A stretch of DNA of 64,000 nt, from NCBI GenBank assembly GCA_016713175.1, contig JADJPQ010000026.1, positions 186,001-250,000 on the forward strand. The letters run 5' to 3'. Positions 7,802-16,494 of this stretch are shown one piece after another. The position numbers were made by a program, and so were the translations under genes. The notes below the pieces were generated by a model. It had not been told where the DNA came from and ran no database searches. It saw only the letters and a list, made by a program, of their open reading frames with translations. This DNA is from Planctomycetota bacterium. GTDB lineage: Bacteria > Planctomycetota > UBA1135 > UBA2386. How positions within the stretch are numbered: the first letter of the stretch is position 1; each line of letters begins with the position of its first letter.

Positions 7802-9721
7802 ATGACCGTGCCCCGCCGCCGCCGGATCCTGTTCGGTTTCGTGATGTTGCTGCTGCTCGCCGTGCTGCTGGAGCTGGCCGGCGCCACGACCTGGTGGTGG
7901 CTGCGCGGCGAATGGTTCACCTGGCAACGCGGCGATGCCGCCCGCGCGATCGCCGCCAACGCCTTCGATCCGACCGCCGACCAGCAGCAGCAGCGCGAAC
8001 GCGCGACCCTGCGCCTGCTGCAGGGCAATCTGGCCCAGCATCCGTTCCTCGGCTACGTCAACGATGCCGACGTCGCCGCGCAACAGGCGCACGCCGTGCC
8101 GGTGTCGCGCTTTGGCTTCCTCGACGTCGCACCGCCGATCAGGCAGCGCGGCCCCGACCGCTTCGTCGTCGCGATCACCGGCGGCTCGGTCGCGGCGCAG
8201 ATGTGGGATCAGGCCCGCGGCGAACTGGCGGCCGAACTGCAGCTCAGCCGAGCGATCGCCGGCCGACGCGTCGAGTTCGTCAACCTCGCGCTCGGTGGCT
8301 GGCGGCAGCCGCAGCAACTGCTCGCCGTGCAACTCGTCACGCTGCTCGGCGGCGAGTTCGACCTGGTGATCAACCTGGATGGGTTCAACGAAGTCGCGCT
8401 GGTGCACGAGAACCTGCCGCATGGCGTGCCGGCGTGGTTTCCGCGCGGCTGGGCGCGGTTGCTCGACCAACCGACGCCGGCGCAACAACTGCGGCTCGGT
8501 CGACTGGCGCTGGCCCGCCAGCAACGCATCGACGCCGCGAACACCGCAGCCCTGATGCGCTGGTCGGCACTGGCGCAGGCGTTCTGGCTGCTCGCCGATC
8601 GCGGCCACGACCGGGCGATCGCCACCGCCGCGGCGGCGGTCGAACAGGGCGCGACCGCACCGTCCTTTGCGGTCACCGGGCCCGGAACCGGCGGCCTGGA
8701 CCTGCCCGCCGCCTGGGCCCAGATGGCGGATCTGTGGGCCGCCAGTTCGCTCGAACTCGCGGCGGCGTGCGCGCGACACGGCACCCGCTACTGCCACTTC
8801 CTGCAGCCCAATCAATACGTGCCCGGCAGCAAGCCGATCGGCGAGGCCGAGCGCCGGGTCGCCTGGCTGGGAACCCACCCGTTCAAGCGCGCGGTCGAGA
8901 ACGGTTACCCGCTGCTCCGACAACGCGCCGAACGGCTGCGCGCCGGCGGCGTCGAGTTGCACGATCTCACGCACCTCTTCGCCGATCATCACGAGCCGCT
9001 GTACACCGACACCTGTTGCCACCTGAGTCCCACCGGCTACGCACTGCTGGCCAGGCGCATCGGCGCGACGGTCCGCGGCGAACTCGATCTGGCCGGCGTC
9101 ACGATCGCGGCGTTGCGCGCGTCGCCGCCGGAGTTGCAGTTCACCGATCCACTGGCGCGCCAGGAGCTGCGGGTGCTGGCGATCACCGACGATGGCCGCG
9201 AAGTCGACATCACTGGCCAACCCGACACGACGATCCTGGTACCACCGAGCCAGCTGGTGCGCGACCAGCATGGGTTTCGGGCCGCCGCGCGCGGGCGCGC
9301 CGAACTGGTGGTGACTCGCGGCCCCCTGCGCCTCGCCGTGCCGGTCCGGTCCACCTGGCCCGACCGCATCCGGGCCGACGATGCGTTCCCAAGCGGGGCG
9401 GCGCCGCGGCTGACCCTGGCCGAGGACGAGCCGACGGGCACGACGCTCGCTGCGGTCTGCACCGGACTGCCGACCGGTGGTCACCGCGTGCTCGTGGTCG
9501 GACTCGTTCCCATCCGGGCCGAGGCGCCCGACGCCAAGGCGGCCGAACATGGCCTGGCGCTGACGCAACTGCCGGGCGACCAGCCGTCGGTGCCGGTGCA
9601 GTTGCCGTGGCCGGACCGCACGCCGCTGCGCGATGTGCCGATGTTCGCCCGCGTGCTGGTGCTGGACGACAAGGCGCGGGTGATCGCCGCCAGCAACACG
9701 GTGGTGGTGACGCGGTCGTGA
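7802..9721 (+). CDS. Membrane-anchored SGNH/GDSL-type hydrolase-like protein
   Basis: A 639-residue protein with an N-terminal transmembrane helix (about residues 10-30) and an exported remainder. SGNH blocks can be recognised. ITGGSVA near 127 carries the nucleophile Ser, NLALGGWRQPQ is block II, LDGFNEV near 193 has the Asn of block III, and DTCCHLS near 403 supplies the Asp-x-x-His of block V. The last 190 residues look beta-rich and may bind substrate or surface polymer. The family includes esterases and polysaccharide O-acetyl or acyl transferases and hydrolases. The substrate is unknown. Its stop lies next to that of the convergent ATP-grasp gene. Confidence 0.65.
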   Translation: MTVPRRRRILFGFVMLLLLAVLLELAGATTWWWLRGEWFTWQRGDAARAIAANAFDPTADQQQQRERATLRLLQGNLAQHPFLGYVNDADVAAQQAHAVPVSRFGFLDVAPPIRQRGPDRFVVAITGGSVAAQMWDQARGELAAELQLSRAIAGRRVEFVNLALGGWRQPQQLLAVQLVTLLGGEFDLVINLDGFNEVALVHENLPHGVPAWFPRGWARLLDQPTPAQQLRLGRLALARQQRIDAANTAALMRWSALAQAFWLLADRGHDRAIATAAAAVEQGATAPSFAVTGPGTGGLDLPAAWAQMADLWAASSLELAAACARHGTRYCHFLQPNQYVPGSKPIGEAERRVAWLGTHPFKRAVENGYPLLRQRAERLRAGGVELHDLTHLFADHHEPLYTDTCCHLSPTGYALLARRIGATVRGELDLAGVTIAALRASPPELQFTDPLARQELRVLAITDDGREVDITGQPDTTILVPPSQLVRDQHGFRAAARGRAELVVTRGPLRLAVPVRSTWPDRIRADDAFPSGAAPRLTLAEDEPTGTTLAAVCTGLPTGGHRVLVVGLVPIRAEAPDAKAAEHGLALTQLPGDQPSVPVQLPWPDRTPLRDVPMFARVLVLDDKARVIAASNTVVVTRS

Positions 9722-9722
9722 G

Positions 9723-10646
9723 TCAGCGGCGCAGGCGGGCCAACAGCGCCGCCGCCAACATCCGGCCGGCGCGCGGCTCATGGCGGAAGAACAGCGACGG
9801 TTCGACCAGTTCGAGTTCCGTCAGAACGCACTCGCCGTCATCGGCCCACAGGAAGTCGGCGCGGCCGTACACCAAGGGCGAGCCGTCGGCGCCCGGGCAG
9901 GGACCGCCCCGTCGCTGCACGCTGGTGAACGCGTGTTCGGCGAGGGCGCGCTCGGTCGCGGTCGGTTCGTAGCGTTCGTCGCGAGCGCCGAAGTCGTCCT
10001 GCACGCGATAATCACCGGGCACCGGAATCTTGCGGACGCAGTGCGAGATGCGGCCGTCGATGCTGATTGCCGACCATTCGCCGCGCACCAGCACTTGACC
10101 GAGGAACGGCTGCAGCATCAGATCCTCGTGCGGCAGCAGACGATCGAGATGGGCCTGGGCGGCGGCGAGTCCGGCCGCGTCGGTCAGGAACCGCAGCGTC
10201 TCGCGCGCGGTCGCACCGACGCAAGGCTTCAGGAAGCCTTCGCGGATGCCGTGCCGGTCGACCAGGTCGCCGCTCGCGACCTGCTGGCCGCGGTCGAGCC
10301 AGACCGTAGGCGCCAATGGCACGCCAGCGGCGGCGAGCTGGCGGAGGTAATGCTTGTGCGTGTTCCACGCCACCACCGGTGCGGGGTTGAAGAGTCTGGT
10401 CGTCGCGGCGACGCGACGGCTCCAGGCCAGGAACGCCGGCAGCTTGTCCTGGTAGTCCCAGGTGGTCCGGATCAGCACGGCGTCGTAGCGCGACCAGTCG
10501 GCGGTCGGGTCGTCCCAGATCGGGCGTTCGAACGGCACGCCGAGGTCCTGCAGGGCTTGATGCAGGAACCGGTCGTCGATCTCCCATGCCGGCAGGTCGG
10601 AACGGGTCGCGAGCGCAAGCAGCATCGGCGCAGCATCGCGCGACAT
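9723..10646 (-). CDS. ATP-grasp family protein (glutathione-synthetase-like)
   Basis: A 307-residue protein with an N-terminal pre-ATP-grasp domain (MLLALATRSDLPAWEID, IRTTWDYQ). The ATP-grasp fold follows, with G-F-L-K-P-x-x-G for nucleotide binding, V-R-G-E-W-S-A central strands, and a metal-binding C-terminal motif, TELELVEPSLFF. These enzymes join a carboxylate to an amine or thiol using ATP. This subgroup is widespread and mostly uncharacterised. It is a single-gene transcription unit, divergent from katG. The ATG at 10646 is used; Met8 is an alternative. Confidence 0.75.
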   Translation of the reverse strand: MSRDAAPMLLALATRSDLPAWEIDDRFLHQALQDLGVPFERPIWDDPTADWSRYDAVLIRTTWDYQDKLPAFLAWSRRVAATTRLFNPAPVVAWNTHKHYLRQLAAAGVPLAPTVWLDRGQQVASGDLVDRHGIREGFLKPCVGATARETLRFLTDAAGLAAAQAHLDRLLPHEDLMLQPFLGQVLVRGEWSAISIDGRISHCVRKIPVPGDYRVQDDFGARDERYEPTATERALAEHAFTSVQRRGGPCPGADGSPLVYGRADFLWADDGECVLTELELVEPSLFFRHEPRAGRMLAAALLARLRR

Positions 10647-10720
10647 CGCGTGGTTGCAACGACGAGCAGTTCGGCGCCTGGGAGGCCATCGCCGCAGCTC
10701 CGTTCCCGTTGGACTTTTTC

Positions 10721-10749
10721 TTGAATCAGCCGATATTTGGACGTAGTCT
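10721..10749 (+). promoter_or_regulatory. Candidate sigma-70 promoter of katG
   Basis: TTGAAT (10721-10726), a 17-nt spacer and TAGTCT (10744-10749) lie 38 nt before the katG ATG. They sit in an unusually AT-rich patch (10711-10755). No clear OxyR, PerR or Fur operator is recognisable by eye. Confidence 0.4.
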
Positions 10750-10787
10750 ACCTTTCAACCAACTCTGCCAAAGCGGACGCCCCCCCC

Positions 10788-13133
10788 ATGAACACGATCC
10801 GTTCTCGCCTCACGTCCCCCGCGCCGGCCGACGCCCGTAGCCGGCACTCCACGCATCCTGCCTTGCTGCTGGCGCTGGTCGCCACCGCGTGCGCCGCGCC
10901 GGACTCCCACCCGGACGCATCTCCAGCCGCTCCCGGCACGTGCCCGGTGACCGGTCGAGGCGGGGACGATCCCGCCGCGTTGTCGCCGCGAGACACCCCC
11001 GCCGGCGCGATGACCAACGCCGACTGGTGGCCGAACCAGCTCGACCTGCGCGTGCTGCACCAGAACGCCGCGGCCGGCAACCCGCTCGGCGCGGGCTTCG
11101 ACTACGCCGCCGAGTTCCAGAAGCTCGACCTGACCGCATTGAAGCGGGACCTCGCGCAGGTGCTCACGACATCGCAGGACTGGTGGCCCGCCGATTGGGG
11201 ACACTACGGCCCGTTGATGATCCGACTGGCATGGCACAGCGCCGGCACCTACCGGGTCGCCGACGGCCGCGGCGGCGCTTGCGACGGCACCATCCGCTTC
11301 GCGCCGCTGAACAGCTGGCCCGACAACGCCAACCTCGACAAGGCCAGGCGCCTGTTGTGGCCGATCAAGCAGAAGTACGGCAACCGCATCTCGTGGGCCG
11401 ACCTGATCGTGCTGGCCGGCAACGTGGCGCTGGAGTCCATGGGTTTCCAGACGCTCGGCTTCGCCGGCGGCCGCGAAGACGTCTTCGAGCCGCAGATGGA
11501 TGTGTTCTGGGGCCCGGAGAAGACCTGGCTCGACGACCAGCGCCACGCCGCCGAACGCAACCTCGACAATCCGCTGGCCGCGACCCAGATGGGTCTGATC
11601 TACGTCAATCCGGAAGGCCCGAACGGCAACCCCGACCCGCTGGCGGCCGCGCGCGACATCCGGGTCACGTTCGGCAGGATGGCGATGAACGACGAAGAGA
11701 CCGTCGCGCTGATCGCCGGCGGCCACACGTTCGGCAAGGTGCATGGCGCCGCCGATCCCAAGACGCACGTCGGTCCCGAGCCGGAAGCCGCAGCGCTCGA
11801 GGAACAGGGACTCGGCTGGAAGAACGCCTTCGGCAGCGGCAAAGGCAAGGACACGATCACCAGCGGTCTCGAAGGCGCCTGGACCAACACCCCGGTGCAG
11901 TGGTCGCAGGGCTACTGGAAGAACCTGTTCCGCTACGAATGGGAACTGACCCGGAGCCCGGCCGGCGGCAAGCAGTGGCAGCCCAAGGGCAATGCCAAGG
12001 CGGACGTGCCGGACGCGCACGACGCGAGCCGATCGCACCTGCCGATCATGCTGACCACGGACCTCGCGCTGATCATGGATCCGGCCTATCGCAAGATCGC
12101 CGAGCGCTTCCACCAGCACCCCGAGGAGTTCGAACGGGCGTTCGCCCACGCCTGGTTCAAGCTGACCCACCGCGACATGGGGCCGCACGCGCGGCTGCTC
12201 GGCCCGGAAGTGCCACCGGTGCAACCTTGGCAGGATCCGCTGCCGGCAGTCGATCATCCGCTGATCGACGCCGACGACCAGACCGCCCTGAAGGCACGCG
12301 TGCTGGCCTCCGGCCTGACGGTGCCGGAGCTGGTGACCACCGCGTGGGCGGCGGCCTCATCGTTCCGCGCTTCGGACTTGCGCGGCGGTGCCAACGGGGC
12401 GCGTGTGCGTCTGTCGCCGCAGAAGGACTGGGCGGTCAACCAGCCGGCCAAGCTGGCGAAGGTGGTGAAGACCCTGACCGACATCCAGGAACAGTTCGCG
12501 CAGCAGGCCACCGGCGGCAAGCGGATCGCACTCGCCGATCTGATCGTGCTGGCCGGCAACGCGGCGATCGAAGCCGCGGCGAAGGCCGCCGGGCACACGA
12601 TCACCGTGCCGTTCCACCCGGGGCGCACCGATGCCAGCCAGGCGGACACCGACGTGGCGTCGTTCGCGGTGCTGGAGCCCGTGGCCGACGGCTTCCGCAA
12701 CTACGACAGCGGCAGGTCGACGCGGCCGATCGGGGAACTGCTGCTCGATCGGGCGCAGCAGCTGCGACTCACCGCGCCGGAGATGACGGTGCTCGTCGGC
12801 GGTCTGCGGGCGCTCGGTGCCAACTACGACGGCAGCCGGCTCGGAGTGTTGACCGCGCGACCTGGCACGCTCGACAACGCGTTCTTCGTCAACCTGCTCG
12901 ACATGGGCACCGCGTGGTCGAAGGCGGGTTCGCACTACGTGGGCAGCGATCGGGCCAGCGGGCAGGCCAGGTGGACCGCCACTGGTGTCGACCTGCTGTT
13001 CGGCGCCAATTCCCAGTTGCGAGCGATCGCCGAGGTCTATGCCAGTGCCGACGCCGGGGCTTCGTTCGTCGCCGACTTCGTGGCCGCCTGGACGAAGGTG
13101 ATGGAGCTGGATCGCTTCGACCTTCGCCGCTGA
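10788..13133 (+). CDS. katG: Catalase-peroxidase KatG, probably exported
   Basis: A 781-residue bifunctional haem catalase-peroxidase that removes hydrogen peroxide. Both halves of the duplicated peroxidase fold are complete. The distal site RLAWHSAGTYR has the Arg, Trp and His. The Tyr in GLIYVNPEGPNG and the Met in RMAMNDEET complete the Trp-Tyr-Met adduct. GGHTFGKVHG carries the proximal haem-ligand His. Unusually, about 55 residues precede the normal N terminus (CPVTG). They look like an export signal: basic start, hydrophobic ALLLALVATAC, Cys35 in a weak lipobox. This suggests a periplasmic or lipoprotein form. The ATG at 10788 follows a run of C without a Shine-Dalgarno sequence. Confidence 0.95.
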   Translation: MNTIRSRLTSPAPADARSRHSTHPALLLALVATACAAPDSHPDASPAAPGTCPVTGRGGDDPAALSPRDTPAGAMTNADWWPNQLDLRVLHQNAAAGNPLGAGFDYAAEFQKLDLTALKRDLAQVLTTSQDWWPADWGHYGPLMIRLAWHSAGTYRVADGRGGACDGTIRFAPLNSWPDNANLDKARRLLWPIKQKYGNRISWADLIVLAGNVALESMGFQTLGFAGGREDVFEPQMDVFWGPEKTWLDDQRHAAERNLDNPLAATQMGLIYVNPEGPNGNPDPLAAARDIRVTFGRMAMNDEETVALIAGGHTFGKVHGAADPKTHVGPEPEAAALEEQGLGWKNAFGSGKGKDTITSGLEGAWTNTPVQWSQGYWKNLFRYEWELTRSPAGGKQWQPKGNAKADVPDAHDASRSHLPIMLTTDLALIMDPAYRKIAERFHQHPEEFERAFAHAWFKLTHRDMGPHARLLGPEVPPVQPWQDPLPAVDHPLIDADDQTALKARVLASGLTVPELVTTAWAAASSFRASDLRGGANGARVRLSPQKDWAVNQPAKLAKVVKTLTDIQEQFAQQATGGKRIALADLIVLAGNAAIEAAAKAAGHTITVPFHPGRTDASQADTDVASFAVLEPVADGFRNYDSGRSTRPIGELLLDRAQQLRLTAPEMTVLVGGLRALGANYDGSRLGVLTARPGTLDNAFFVNLLDMGTAWSKAGSHYVGSDRASGQARWTATGVDLLFGANSQLRAIAEVYASADAGASFVADFVAAWTKVMELDRFDLRR

Positions 13134-13161
13134 ACGGGCATCCTGCTGCCGAGCCGGCGTT

Positions 13162-13410
13162 GTGCCGGGTCGACGGTTTCGATGTCGTCGAGTTCGCGGC
13201 ACCACCCGAGGCGCCGCGCTCGACCTGGTGGCCCTCGACCGCGTGCTGATGCCGCTGGCGCAGCACGATGAGGGGATGGCACAGGGCGTCCCCCTGCGGT
13301 TCTTCGTCGGGTTTTCGGTCGAAGAGACTGCCGATGTGCTCGACGTGTCGCCACGCACGGTCAAGCGCGCATGGGCGGTGTGGAGCGCGCCTGGCCCCAC
13401 CAGCGAATGA
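13162..13410 (+). pseudogene. Remnant of an ECF sigma factor gene (region 4 only)
   Basis: An 82-codon frame whose last 60 residues read like sigma region 4 of planctomycetal ECF factors. ALDRVL is followed by LRFFVGFSVEETADVLDVS and the recognition helix with PRTVKRAW. Region 2 is absent: the preceding sequence in this frame is basic and meaningless. The protein ends soon after the helix-turn-helix. A full-length gene of this class would be about 190 residues. It looks like the 3' end of a decayed ECF gene between katG and a secreted protein. This stretch is otherwise free of genes (13134-13467). Confidence 0.55.
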
Positions 13411-13467
13411 CCCGATTCTCACGCAATCCTGGCCCCTGGCAGCCCGGTTTGGCGCAGGACCGACCGT

Positions 13468-15651
13468 ATGCAAAGTCGCTCCAACGTGTGGCGCCCCGGG
13501 GCGCTGTTCGCCCGCTGCCTTTGCCTGCTCGGACTGCTGACGGCACTGCTGCCGGCGCAGCGGCTGGGCCGGCTCGGTGAGAAGGTCGCGCCGCCTCCCC
13601 CTGCCCTGGCCGGCCGCCTCGAGGGCATCGCGCGCGAACCGCTGTCGGACGGCAAGGTGCTCGAGTATCCGATCGCCCTGACGGTCTCGGGCGCTGACGA
13701 CGCGCTGCGCTTTCAGGTCTCGGCGACCGCGCAGGTGCCGGTCGAAGGGGGCGGCCAGATCGATGTCGCGATCACGGCCATCTATGCCGGCAAGATCGCC
13801 GCCGGCGAAGTCACCATGCGCAGCGAACAAATCCGCACGCGCATCGTCACGACCGGCGAGGAGGTACCGGTAGCGCCCCAGCAGTTGATTGCCACCTGGC
13901 GCAATGGCGTGCTCAGCGGCAAGACCGGTTCCGACGCCGAGGGCTGGACGACGTTCGAGGCGCGGCCGGTTGCCGAGCGCGACGGCCGGCTCCCGATTGG
14001 CCGGCCGGCGGCGGGTCTCCGTGGCACGTTCCGCGGGCAAGGCCGCGAGCCCGGGCCGAATGGCCGCGAACTGGTCTACCCGGTGCTCTTCCAGGCCACC
14101 GAACAGGCGGCGGACTTCGCCGTCGAAGTCAAGGCCGACATCGACTACCCGATCGACGGTGGCGGCACGATCGCGACTGAGTACCGCGCGAAGTTCCTGC
14201 TGACCGAAGCTGACGGGGCCTTTGCGGGCCGCTCGGAGAAGGCCGAACTGCACATCCCGAGCCAGCAGCGCACGGTGCCGTTGCCGGGGCAGCAGATCAA
14301 AGCTCGTTTCGACGGCGAGACCCTGCGCGTTCAGATCGGCGACGATCGCGAGGGCTGGTCGCGGATCGAGCTGCGCCGCGACCAGGTCGAGATTCCGCGG
14401 GATGCGGACCATCGCGAAGTCCGCCCGGTCGGCGAAGGCGGTCAGCCGGTCGACGAGATCGTGACTGGCGGCGACCGGTCGGCCGGCGTCGGCGAGCAAC
14501 GTCAACCGCCGTTGCGTACGGCGACGAAGAGCGCCTACCAGACGCTGGTCCTCGAGCGCCGCGAACTGACCGACCCGGGGTTTGGCGGCATCGCTTCGCA
14601 TTCGCTGCTGGTGCCCAAGGGCTGGCAGCTCGAAGGCGGTGTGCAATGGACGGGCCACCCGGAGGTCTATGTCCATCTGGTCGCGGCGGTACGCGGCGAG
14701 CACGGCGAATCGCTGCACTTCGACTGGAACCGCGCGCTCTGCTACAGCAACGCGCCGGACGCCGGCGGCCAGCCGTTGCGCGACGGCGAGCCACAGCCCG
14801 ACGGCAGCATCGTAGCGGCGCCGCCTCAGCGCGCCGGCGACGCGGCGATGCGGGTGATCCTGCCGTCGCTGCGCCCGGGCGCGACCGACATCGAACAGCT
14901 CAGCGCCGACACGCTGCCCGACGTCGAAGAGCAACAACGCGCGGCGCTGGCGCCACTGTTGAAGATGCTCGAGGAAGGCGCCGCTGGCCTGCGGCAGATG
15001 GGCGTGGACAACCGGCACTGGCTGCACTGCGAGCGCGTCCGCGTACGCTATCGGCAGGACGGTCAGGCGTTCGAAGAGGAGCTCCGGTACACCGTGACCG
15101 GGATGCACCAGAGCATTCGCACCGACCTGAGTCGGTCCGATTCGGGCAACTGGCGCGTGCTCGACGTGGCCACCGTGCGGGCGCCTGCCGGTCGACTCGA
15201 CGCCTGCCTACCGACCCTGTGGAGTCTGTCGGCGACCCTCCAGGCGACACCACGCTGGCACGCGGCACTCGGCGAGCTCCGTCGGCAGATCATGGCGGCC
15301 AAGACCCAGGGCATCATTGCCAGCATCTCGGCGGCGCGCGATCGGGCGCTCCAGGAGTCGCGGCAATGGCAGTCGCTGTCGGACGAGCAGCATCGATCGT
15401 GGCGTGAGCAGAACGACGCCAGCGATCGCGTGCACAAGGCGCAGGTCGATGCCCTCAAGGAGGTGCACGATTTCCGGGACAGCGACGGCGACGTGCACAC
15501 GGTCACCAACCACTTCGATCGCGCGTTCAAGAACCCGAATGGCGGCATGATCCTGAGCAATGACCCGAACTACCGGCCGGCCGGCGACGCGTCGGTCAAT
15601 CAGGTCCGGTGGGAGGAGCTGCAGCGGGTCGACCCGTTCCGGTCGCGTTGA
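13468..15651 (+). CDS. Secreted protein of unknown function with an internal duplication
   Basis: A 727-residue protein with a signal peptide (hydrophobic residues about 15-30, cleavage after LLPAQ). Residues about 48-166 and 185-305 are two diverged copies of one beta-rich module. Each holds an L-x-Y-P-x-x-x-x-x-S/T strand, a V-P/Y-P-V/I-x-G-G-G segment, a long strand pair, a V-x-x-x-x-Q-Q-L/I-x-A motif and a closing E-G-W-x-x-x-E. The C-terminal half starts with VPKGWQLEGGVQW, a motif seen in uncharacterised bacterial proteins, followed by a helical charged segment (650-720) with R-E-Q-N-D. No enzyme motif was found. Probably periplasmic or surface-located. Confidence 0.6.
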   Translation: MQSRSNVWRPGALFARCLCLLGLLTALLPAQRLGRLGEKVAPPPPALAGRLEGIAREPLSDGKVLEYPIALTVSGADDALRFQVSATAQVPVEGGGQIDVAITAIYAGKIAAGEVTMRSEQIRTRIVTTGEEVPVAPQQLIATWRNGVLSGKTGSDAEGWTTFEARPVAERDGRLPIGRPAAGLRGTFRGQGREPGPNGRELVYPVLFQATEQAADFAVEVKADIDYPIDGGGTIATEYRAKFLLTEADGAFAGRSEKAELHIPSQQRTVPLPGQQIKARFDGETLRVQIGDDREGWSRIELRRDQVEIPRDADHREVRPVGEGGQPVDEIVTGGDRSAGVGEQRQPPLRTATKSAYQTLVLERRELTDPGFGGIASHSLLVPKGWQLEGGVQWTGHPEVYVHLVAAVRGEHGESLHFDWNRALCYSNAPDAGGQPLRDGEPQPDGSIVAAPPQRAGDAAMRVILPSLRPGATDIEQLSADTLPDVEEQQRAALAPLLKMLEEGAAGLRQMGVDNRHWLHCERVRVRYRQDGQAFEEELRYTVTGMHQSIRTDLSRSDSGNWRVLDVATVRAPAGRLDACLPTLWSLSATLQATPRWHAALGELRRQIMAAKTQGIIASISAARDRALQESRQWQSLSDEQHRSWREQNDASDRVHKAQVDALKEVHDFRDSDGDVHTVTNHFDRAFKNPNGGMILSNDPNYRPAGDASVNQVRWEELQRVDPFRSR

Positions 15652-15704
15652 GGTCCCGGACTCCGGACCGGCCGGTGGCACGCCGCAGGGACGCAGTGAA
15701 GCGC

Positions 15705-15710
15705 TATCCT
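15705..15710 (+). promoter_or_regulatory. -10-like TATCCT before the ECF gene
   Basis: TATCCT ends 7 nt before the ATG at 15718, and no Shine-Dalgarno sequence is present. This fits leaderless transcription. Confidence 0.4.
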
Positions 15711-15717
15711 GGGCCTG

Positions 15718-16305
15718 ATGCAGTTCGATGCCCAGGACGTGCGATGTGCAGTGGCCGGTGACCAGTCCCGCCTGGAGACACTGTTGCGCGTCGCACTCCC
15801 GGCCGTGCGCCAGAGTCTCAGCATCGACGCCAGATTCCGTCGCTCCATCGACGTCGAGGACGTCGTGCAGGTGACGTGTCTGGAGGCGTTCCTTCGCATC
15901 CGCAGCCTCGACAACTGCACCGTGCCAGGCTTCCTGCAGTGGATCCGCCGCATGGCCGAAAACAACCTGACCGACGCCATCCGCGCGCTCGATCGCCAGA
16001 AGCGTCCACAGGCCGGCGACCGCATCACGCAGGGGCCCGCCGGACAGTCGGCGCGGACCCTGTTGCTGGCGGTCGCCGATCCGCGTGCGACTGCCGGCGG
16101 CCAGGCCGAACTCGCCGACGAACTGGTCCGCCTGCGCACCGCCATCGCCGCCCTGCCGGTCAGCTACCGGCAGGTCGTCGAGCAGGTCGATCTCGCCGAA
16201 CGTCCGGTCGGCGATGTGGCTGTCGACATGGGCCGCAGCGAAGGCGCGGTGCACATGCTGCGCTCGCGGGCACACGACCGGCTGCAGGAACTGCTTCGGG
16301 ATTGA
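15718..16305 (+). CDS. ECF-family RNA polymerase sigma factor
   Basis: A 195-residue sigma factor. Region 2 spans about residues 12-85 (DVEDVVQVTCLEAF is 2.2, WIRRMAENNLTDAIR is 2.4). Region 4 spans about 135-190 (LPVSYRQVVEQ, then a helix-turn-helix with GRSEGAVHMLRSRAHDRL). The linker between them is long (about 50 residues), as in many planctomycetal ECF factors. There is no adjacent anti-sigma factor, so control must come from elsewhere, for instance from a kinase. It is convergent with the phoX gene. Confidence 0.85.
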   Translation: MQFDAQDVRCAVAGDQSRLETLLRVALPAVRQSLSIDARFRRSIDVEDVVQVTCLEAFLRIRSLDNCTVPGFLQWIRRMAENNLTDAIRALDRQKRPQAGDRITQGPAGQSARTLLLAVADPRATAGGQAELADELVRLRTAIAALPVSYRQVVEQVDLAERPVGDVAVDMGRSEGAVHMLRSRAHDRLQELLRD

Positions 16306-16494
16306 CCACCGTCGACCGCATCGCCGCTCCGGTCTGTGAGGCGGTGCCGCACGCTCGTGTTCGCGGGCACGCCCGACGCCCCCGCCCCGACGTGCTGGTC
16401 GACGTGATCGACGGCGGCGAAGCCGGGCCCTTCGCGGTCGTGCCCACCAGGCCGCGCTCGCCCACTCGCCTGCCAGTCCAATCGGCCGCCCCGT

